Shown: piece by piece, positions 26,922 to 31,399 of the stretch
Position numbering within the stretch: the stretch's first letter is position 1
Layout of the letters: every line of letters begins with the position of its first letter
Assembly: GCA_945892985.1 (NCBI GenBank)
Contig: CAMDDU010000049.1
Span: 1 to 31,399 of the forward strand
DNA from: CAITSH01 sp945892985
GTDB lineage: Bacteria > Pseudomonadota > Gammaproteobacteria > Burkholderiales > SG8-39
DNA: 31,399 bases
Reading direction: 5' to 3'
Made by a program: the position numbers and the translations under genes
Notes under the pieces: generated by a model
The model's input: only the letters and a program-made list of their open reading frames with translations
Told to the model about the DNA's origin: nothing
Databases searched by the model: none

Positions 26922-29498
26922 CTACAGCACGAGATCGTTGGCGTCGGCGGGTAGCCATATCGTCACCGCCGTGCCGGCGCCGAATTTACTGTCGATGTTT
27001 ATTTCACCGCCGTGCAACAGGACGATCTCATGCACGATGCTCATGCCCAGACCGGTACCGGGAAACTTGCCGGAGGTGTCGGCACGGTAAAAGCGCTCGA
27101 AGATACGGTCTAGCTGTTTGGGGGTCATGCCGATGCCCTGGTCGGTGATGCGGATGCCAACCAGCGGCGTGCCGGGCACCAGATGAACAAATTCAATGCC
27201 TACCGGGTCGCCTGCGGGTGAATACTTGTACGCGTTGGCGAGCACGTTGATCAACACCTGGGTCAGCTTTTTGCGGTCGGCGCGCACCCACAGCGCCCCG
27301 TTGGAGGCCGGCTCTTCGGGCGACGGGCGGCCGGCCGGTGTCTTGAAGCTGGCGATAATCTCGTGCACAAGGCCTTCGACACTCACGCGTTCGAAGGTGA
27401 AATCCTTGCCGCCTTGCGCCTCTATGCGCGCGAGGTCGAGCAGCTCGTTAATGATCGATATCATCAGTTCAGACTGTGCGAAGACCGTCTCCAGAAAATC
27501 GCGCCGTTCCTCGTCGCTGAGCTCCTCCTTCAGCAACAGTTCGGTAAACCCGTAGATGTTCGCCATCGGCGTACGCAATTCATGCGCGGCGGTCGAGACG
27601 AACTCACTCTTCAGGCGTTCCACTTCGGTTTCATGCGTCACGTCGCGCAGGTAGAGAATCTGCGAGACAGTTTTCGATTGCGATTCGCGCAGGGCGACTT
27701 CGAGCACGCGGCTGCCGGCGCCCGCTATCTCTATCCTCTGGCTGCGCGCGCTCACCGCAGGCGCCGCCGTGCCCCCCGCGCCGGCTGTCTCTTTCTGCAT
27801 CGCGCGTAGCGCCACCGTGCCGGAGAAGTTTCCCTGCGGCAGGCAGATACCGGACAGTCGTTCAGAAAACGCAGCTTCATCAAGGCCGATCATCTTGCCA
27901 GGGTCCAGACCGGTCATTCTCGCAAACGCCGGGTTGACATACTTGACGCGGCACGCGGAATCGAATGAGACGAAAGCGTCCGGACTCAGGGCGAAGATGG
28001 CATTCAACTGTTCGTTGTAGTCGCGGATGCGCTCCTCGGCCGCGCGCCGCTCGGTGATATCGCGCACGAATGAAACATAATGCTGTGCGCCCCGCATGTT
28101 CACGCGAGTCACCTGCAGTTCGACGACAATCTCTGTGCCATCTGCCCGGCAGGCAGGCAATTCGATCAGTTTGCCGATTATGCGAGCTGCGCCACCTTGC
28201 AGCATGCGCGCCAAACCCTGCGCATGGCCCTTGTGGTGCCGGAGCGGAATAATATGGTCGGTCAAAAGCTGGCCGATTACCTGCGTGGCGCTCCAGCCAA
28301 ACATCTGCGTCGCCATAGCGCTCCACGCCACGATACGGCCGTTTGCGTCGATACCAATGAACGCATCGGTCGAGCTCGAGACGAGCGCATCATGCATGGC
28401 CCGTGCGCTCGCCTGTTCTAAATCGGTGATTTTGCGTTGCCGCTGGGTGCGCTGCCAACCCCAGGCAGTGAAAAGGATCAGCGCCGAAAGCAATAGCGCA
28501 AAGGCCCCAACCCAAATCAGGGCCTTGTTCCAAACGGCAAAAATGACCGACTCCCCAGCGCGCACGTTGACCACCAGCGGATAGCCGCTGACCCGGGACG
28601 GCGCGACGACTCTATACTCGCGTGAATTCAACACGAGACGTGCATCGTACTCGGGCCGGATAACTGCCGAAGGCACGCCGCTACGGAGCGTCTTGAACAC
28701 TGGCGTGTCCGTGGAACCCCTGCCTATGGCAGCGTCGATTGCCGGAAAGCGCGCGATATTAATGCCGGTATCGAGAAAAAGCGTGTAGTTCTTGCCCGCC
28801 TGGGCGATTGTGCGGAAGTAGTCCTCGAAGTAAGCGCTCTCGATACCCGCGAGCACCAGACCGATCATTTCCCCAGAGGGGTTCTCGATCTTGCGGGTGA
28901 GGTAAAACGTCCATGTACCGGTGCCTTTGTTCTGCACCGGCGCGGAAATAAACAGTTTCAGGGTGGCCTCAGCGAGGTGCGCCTTGAAATAATCGCGCTC
29001 GGCCAGGTTGATGGTCTTGCCCTGATCGGAGCGCGGGGGATAGTTGCGCGTAAAGTTCACCATGTCGCCATTTTTGTCGACGATCGAGACCACGCTCAGT
29101 TGCGCGATGCCAGTTTTGCGGCGCGTCATCAAGTCGAATATTTCAGGCGTGCCCATCTTTTTGCGCAATTGAGCGACAGTCGATAGGCGCTCCTCGGCGA
29201 CACGTTCTATGACCGAGCGCAATACAAGGTCGACGGCCAGAAGACTCTGCTCGAGGTGAAAAGCGACCGACTTTGACGCACTTTCCTGTTCTAAACGCGC
29301 TTGCTCCAGGGCGTCAATGCGTTGCTCATAAAGGTAGCTGGCGAAACTGGCGATGATCACCACGATGAGCACGAGCGCGGCCCCGTACCCTGGCACGGGA
29401 TTACGACGCCACATCGAACGCCCCATCGAGTCCGGGTCAATGCCAGTTGGCACTTGTGCTTTACTTGCCATGCTGGCGCTCACTGAGCCTGTCGACAC
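26922..29498 (-). CDS. Membrane sensor histidine kinase (double Cache-like sensor, two PAS, HisKA, HATPase)
   Basis: This 858-residue frame appears intact. TM1 is at about 38-56 and TM2 at 323-346. The periplasmic region between them resembles a dCache/PDC sensor (ERDYFKAHL, FISAPVQNKGTGTWTFYLTR). PAS1 spans 365-483 with the PAC end VSFVRDITERR. PAS2 spans 490-620, interrupted by a Gly/Ala-rich insert near 570-590. HisKA has the phosphorylated H639 in FVSTAAHELRTPMANIYG. The ATPase domain has the N box (NVLANAYKYSP), DQGIGM, FERFYRAD and GTGLGM. The start is unsure: GTG 29498 overlaps the upstream PAS gene, ATG 29471 does not, and neither has a good ribosome site. A single-domain receiver gene lies upstream in the same operon. 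The signal sensed is unknown. Confidence 0.88.
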   Translation of the reverse strand: MSTGSVSASMASKAQVPTGIDPDSMGRSMWRRNPVPGYGAALVLIVVIIASFASYLYEQRIDALEQARLEQESASKSVAFHLEQSLLAVDLVLRSVIERVAEERLSTVAQLRKKMGTPEIFDLMTRRKTGIAQLSVVSIVDKNGDMVNFTRNYPPRSDQGKTINLAERDYFKAHLAEATLKLFISAPVQNKGTGTWTFYLTRKIENPSGEMIGLVLAGIESAYFEDYFRTIAQAGKNYTLFLDTGINIARFPAIDAAIGRGSTDTPVFKTLRSGVPSAVIRPEYDARLVLNSREYRVVAPSRVSGYPLVVNVRAGESVIFAVWNKALIWVGAFALLLSALILFTAWGWQRTQRQRKITDLEQASARAMHDALVSSSTDAFIGIDANGRIVAWSAMATQMFGWSATQVIGQLLTDHIIPLRHHKGHAQGLARMLQGGAARIIGKLIELPACRADGTEIVVELQVTRVNMRGAQHYVSFVRDITERRAAEERIRDYNEQLNAIFALSPDAFVSFDSACRVKYVNPAFARMTGLDPGKMIGLDEAAFSERLSGICLPQGNFSGTVALRAMQKETAGAGGTAAPAVSARSQRIEIAGAGSRVLEVALRESQSKTVSQILYLRDVTHETEVERLKSEFVSTAAHELRTPMANIYGFTELLLKEELSDEERRDFLETVFAQSELMISIINELLDLARIEAQGGKDFTFERVSVEGLVHEIIASFKTPAGRPSPEEPASNGALWVRADRKKLTQVLINVLANAYKYSPAGDPVGIEFVHLVPGTPLVGIRITDQGIGMTPKQLDRIFERFYRADTSGKFPGTGLGMSIVHEIVLLHGGEINIDSKFGAGTAVTIWLPADANDLVL

Positions 29499-30094
29499 AA
29501 ACCGGCGGCATCAGCGTATCGCAATAGGCCAGATACCATCACCCCTTTGGCGACACTCTTCAATACCACTGATGAAATCAGGGCTTCGAACTCAGCTTCA
29601 CGCAGAAAAGTAATGTCGCGCATGATCCAATGCAGATGGGGCGCCCCTCCTCTCTGAGAACAGCGAGCGCCTGAGCCGAGACAATCAGCGGTGGCGCAGC
29701 GTGGCCTTCGCGACGCAGGCGCAGTTCGCATTCGCGGCCAGTGACGCTGCCACTCTGTCCGGCGCAAGACATCAGCGCGAGAACTCTTTGGTGATGCGCA
29801 GGCCGGATTACAAATCAGGATCCTGCCCGCGCCATCGGTGACGATGTGGATGTCGCACGAGCTTTGCATCAGCCCATCGAGCACCGCGCGGCTTTCTACC
29901 AGCCGGGCATTCGATTCGCGCAGCGCTTCGTATTGCATCTCCAGTGCGCCGTGGCGCTCGACCATCTGCTGCAGGTCTTCGGCGTAACGGTAGAGCTGAT
30001 CGTGGAGGGCCGCATCACGCGTGCTGCCCGGCAGGCGCTGCGTCTGGCCTCCGGCCGGACCCGATTTTTCGAGGGGTTCGAAAACGTCGTTCAT
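29480..30094 (-). pseudogene. PAS-domain protein, frame-damaged and truncated
   Basis: From the ATG at 30094 (overlapping the regulator stop as ATGA) the frame codes a coiled coil (DLQQMVERHGALEMQYEALR) and the start of a PAS domain (DIHIVTDGAGRILICNPA). The expected middle, GRECELRLRREGHAAPPLIV followed by SAQALAVLRE, lies in another frame. The original frame then resumes with GGAPHLHWIMRDITFLREAE. The return shift falls at an AGAGAGG run near 29653 and could be a two-base slip. A second sensor domain is only begun (LKSVAKGVMVSGLL) before the frame ends. It may be a dead gene, or a sequencing error could explain one of the shifts. Confidence 0.65.
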
Positions 30095-30468
30095 GCCGCC
30101 CTCACCCGCGCACTGAGTTCCTTGATCGCTGCAACCAGTTGCAGCGGACTGAAAGGCTTGACGAAGTAGGCGTCGGCCCCGCGGGCCATGCCAGTTTCGT
30201 AGTCGTGCGCCTGGCCGCACGCGGTGACCATGATTACCCGCGTTTGCATGAGTTGCGGGTCGCTCCTGATGGCGTCGAGCACCTGCAGACCATCGAGCGC
30301 TCCTGGCATCATCACATCGAGCACAATGAGATCGGGATTCGTACGGCGAGCTACTTCGAGCGCGGTCTTTCCATCCTCCGCTTCGAGCACCTCGAAGCTC
30401 TTGCGCAACGCAATCCGCATCATGCGGCGGATGTCTGAATTGTCATCGACGAGCAATACCTTTTTCAT
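30091..30468 (-). CDS. Single-domain response regulator (CheY-like receiver)
   Basis: This 125-residue receiver has no output domain. Acidic residues D8 and D9, phospho-acceptor D51 in LIVLDVMMPG, T82 in MVTACG and K104 in FVKPFSP are all present, so it should be phosphorylated. The start at 30468 (MKKVLLVDDN) is preferred. The frame is open for 87 codons further upstream, but that part matches the remnant of a different sensor gene. Its stop overlaps the next start by ATGA. The intact kinase two genes downstream is the likely phosphate donor; with no output domain it would act by protein contact or in a relay. Confidence 0.9.
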   Translation of the reverse strand: MKKVLLVDDNSDIRRMMRIALRKSFEVLEAEDGKTALEVARRTNPDLIVLDVMMPGALDGLQVLDAIRSDPQLMQTRVIMVTACGQAHDYETGMARGADAYFVKPFSPLQLVAAIKELSARVRAA

Positions 30469-30489
30469 CACATCTGTCCGGTAGATTTT

Positions 30490-30772
30490 AATGTCACGTG
30501 GCTGTAATCCAACGTTGATGCGGGTTTTGGCGTGATTGCCGATTCCGAAGATCAGTTCCAAGGCCTGCTGCCGGACGCGCAGTTGCTCGTTTATCTGCGC
30601 GGCGACGATGCCCACTGTCGTGGTCTGCTGGACACCCAGTATGCGCCATGTCCGCGCGAAGCATGTGGCCGGTGTAAAGCGCCAGGGACCAAAGGCTGGT
30701 CGCAAAAACGCATAGCGTGAAAGTGGCAACGCGGAATTTGATCGATTGCCATAAAGGCGGAGTCCAGACCAT
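30490..30772 (-). pseudogene. 5' stump of a membrane sensor gene (Cache-type), frameshifted
   Basis: The minus strand gives SIKFRVATFTLCVFATSLWS, a membrane helix, and ALYTGHMLRADMAH. After a frame change near 30650 it gives LGVQQTTTVGIVAAQINEQL. This is the common start of Cache-type sensors such as diguanylate cyclases: one helix and the first extracellular helix. It stops abruptly about 20 bases before the response-regulator start. The rest of the gene is missing. Confidence 0.55.
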
Positions 30773-30857
30773 GCGATGCTTGTCCGAGGGGGGAGCTTAA
30801 AGCCCTAGCCTAGCGGATGCATCTGTGACAAAACAGGGCGGACAAGGGATTATTCTT

Positions 30858-30885
30858 TTGGCTCATTTAGCGAATGATGTTGTTG
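30858..30885 (+). repeat. Copy 1 of a 28-bp imperfect direct repeat (IS end)
   Basis: The 28 bases starting TTGGCTCAT differ at three positions from 31252-31279. The second copy opens the insertion sequence at the right edge, so this one is probably the stump of another copy of that element, lying against the broken tnpC. Confidence 0.65.
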
Positions 30886-30892
30886 AACCCAT

Positions 30893-31183
30893 GCTCTGAC
30901 CGCGAGCAGCGTGGCCGTATCAAGCAATCCCCTGCGGCTAATCTCCTGTTGTGTCTGCGCGAGCACGCGGACGATGTCCTGCGGTTTCTTACCGACACGC
31001 GATATCCGCATGCCCAAACTCAAGCAAAAGACCTCCGGGTGTTTCCGTACCGTCACTGGTGCCGAGTCCTTCTGCACCATCCGCTCCTACCTCGCTACGG
31101 CGCGCAAACAGGGCCGCAATGTCTTCCATGCCCTCACTCTCGCTTTTCACGGCAACCCTCCCAATCCGCTACCATCCGGGTAG
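30893..31183 (+). pseudogene. IS66 transposase (tnpC), 3' remnant
   Basis: One frame reads RGRIKQSPAANLLLCLREHA and DDVLRFLTDTR. Another then continues RMPKLKQKTSGCFRTVTGAE and SFCTIRSYLATARKQGRNVF to a stop at 31181-31183, two bases before the right inverted repeat. These are the conserved C-terminal blocks of IS66 transposases. The junction removes the VPFTNNQAEQ-like segment that holds the catalytic glutamate, and the frame shifts there. The element is therefore inactive even apart from its large insert. Confidence 0.8.
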
Positions 31184-31184
31184 G

Positions 31185-31196
31185 CTGAATAGTTAC
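31185..31196 (-). repeat. Right terminal inverted repeat of the IS66-type element
   Basis: CTGAATAGTTAC is the exact reverse complement of the left end at 25902-25913. GAAAAAAA follows outside. Confidence 0.75.
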
Positions 31197-31222
31197 GAAA
31201 AAAACAAAGAAACAAAGCAAAT

Positions 31223-31250
31223 AAAAAAGCGGACCGAAGTCCGCTTTTTT
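31223..31250. terminator. Perfect bidirectional intrinsic terminator
   Basis: Six A, GCGGAC, a CGAA loop, GTCCGC and six T form a fully symmetric terminator. No complete plus-strand gene lies directly before it. The nearest intact one outside the IS66-type element is the universal stress gene, whose own 3' end lacks a terminator. Confidence 0.9.
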
Positions 31251-31251
31251 A

Positions 31252-31279
31252 TTGGCTCATATAGCGAATAATGTTGGTG
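31252..31279 (+). repeat. Copy 2 of the 28-bp direct repeat, probable left end of an insertion sequence
   Basis: See 30858-30885; three mismatches. It is followed by a hairpin, GGCTCA (31279-31284) and TGAGCC (31290-31295), and then a transposase-like start. Confidence 0.6.
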
Positions 31280-31399
31280 GCTCATCTGGTGAGCCTGTGG
31301 GGGCGGAAACTGGCAGTGTGGCGCAAAGGCGCTGGACCAGGAGACGCGAAATGAGGACTAGGGAATTGGCAAGGTTGATAAGCACTCTGGGCAAGTTGC
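31254..31399 (+). mobile_element. Left end of an insertion sequence cut by the window edge
   Basis: The end sequence GGCTCATATAGCG, the hairpin, a 55-base leader and a gene with a good ribosome site form the usual opening of an IS. The family may be IS1595, judged only from the look of the ends and the first residues, so it is tentative. Confidence 0.45.
31351..31399 (+). CDS. Probable transposase, first 16 codons only
   Basis: An ATG at 31351 with AGGAGA 8 bases upstream opens a frame reading MRTRELARLISTLGKL to the window end. It is too short for a firm family call; its place inside an IS end makes a transposase likely. Confidence 0.4.
   Translation, partial: MRTRELARLISTLGKL

Larger units (their letters stand above)
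25902..31196. mobile_element. Degenerate IS66-family element enclosing a 4.8-kb foreign insert
   Basis: The left end GTAACTATTCAG (25902-25913) and right end CTGAATAGTTAC (31185-31196) are a perfect 12-bp inverted repeat with the GTAA tips usual in IS66. The flanking 8-mers are TAAAAAAA and GAAAAAAA, 7 of 8 identical, fitting an 8-bp target duplication but of low complexity. Just inside lie the first 55 codons (25951-26115) and the last 90 or so codons (30893-31183) of a tnpC-type transposase, both plus strand. Between them, where the catalytic part should be, are moaA and sensor remnants plus an intact kinase and response regulator. Confidence 0.7.

Noticed and set aside
26662..26958. 98-codon minus-strand frame between moaA remnant and kinase
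   Set aside because: It overlaps the moaA remnant and the kinase 3' end, with no start signals and no recognisable domain.
30469..30729. Upstream extension of the response-regulator frame
   Set aside because: The 87 extra codons match a remnant of a different sensor gene, and a normal receiver start with all core residues exists at 30468.

Overview
The window looks like a chromosomal segment of a betaproteobacterium, most likely Burkholderiales. The evidence is GC-rich coding, betaproteobacterial-type F1Fo-ATPase subunits, three separate TctC/Bug-type periplasmic receptors, the gene order MidA-family methyltransferase / pteridine reductase / ttcA, and an Anr/FNR-type box before a universal stress gene. 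No rRNA, tRNA or CRISPR array was seen.

Layout. 1-148: the 5' end of an IS5-type insertion sequence running off the left edge. 325-2425: a Bug receptor (minus) divergent from an FAH-family hydrolase (plus). 2488-9632: a complete atpIBEFHAGDC operon with a near-consensus promoter and a strong intrinsic terminator. 9658-10684: a second Bug receptor on its own promoter. 10780-13641: a MidA-family methyltransferase divergent from a pteridine-reductase-like SDR and ttcA. 13659-15276: an apparently leaderless gene whose reading frame joins a Cro/YdaS-type HTH to an alanine-glyoxylate-type aminotransferase. 15280-21968: a TetR repressor divergent from an AcrAB-OprM-type RND efflux operon, with a 24-bp AcrR-type palindrome between them. 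22072-24433: homogentisate dioxygenase followed by a third Bug gene (minus strand), surrounded by short tandem repeats. 24634-25881: a decayed alpha/beta hydrolase and an intact tandem universal stress protein.

The right end, 25902-31196, is the most unusual part. It is bracketed by 12-bp perfect inverted repeats with GTAA ends, as in IS66-family elements, and by nearly identical A-rich 8-mers. The 5' and 3' remnants of one tnpC-type transposase lie just inside those ends. The middle of the transposase is replaced by about 4.8 kb holding a broken moaA, an intact 858-residue sensor kinase, a damaged PAS gene, an intact single-domain response regulator and the 5' stump of another membrane sensor. 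A perfect intrinsic terminator just outside the right repeat is probably the original terminator of the universal stress gene, now 5.3 kb away. A further insertion sequence starts at the right edge.

How it fits together: the core is housekeeping (ATP synthesis, tRNA thiolation, pterin reduction). It is flanked by solute capture (Bug proteins), aromatic and amino-acid catabolism (HmgA, FAH-family protein, aminotransferase), drug efflux, and a mobile-element scrapyard in which only one kinase and one receiver protein remain intact.
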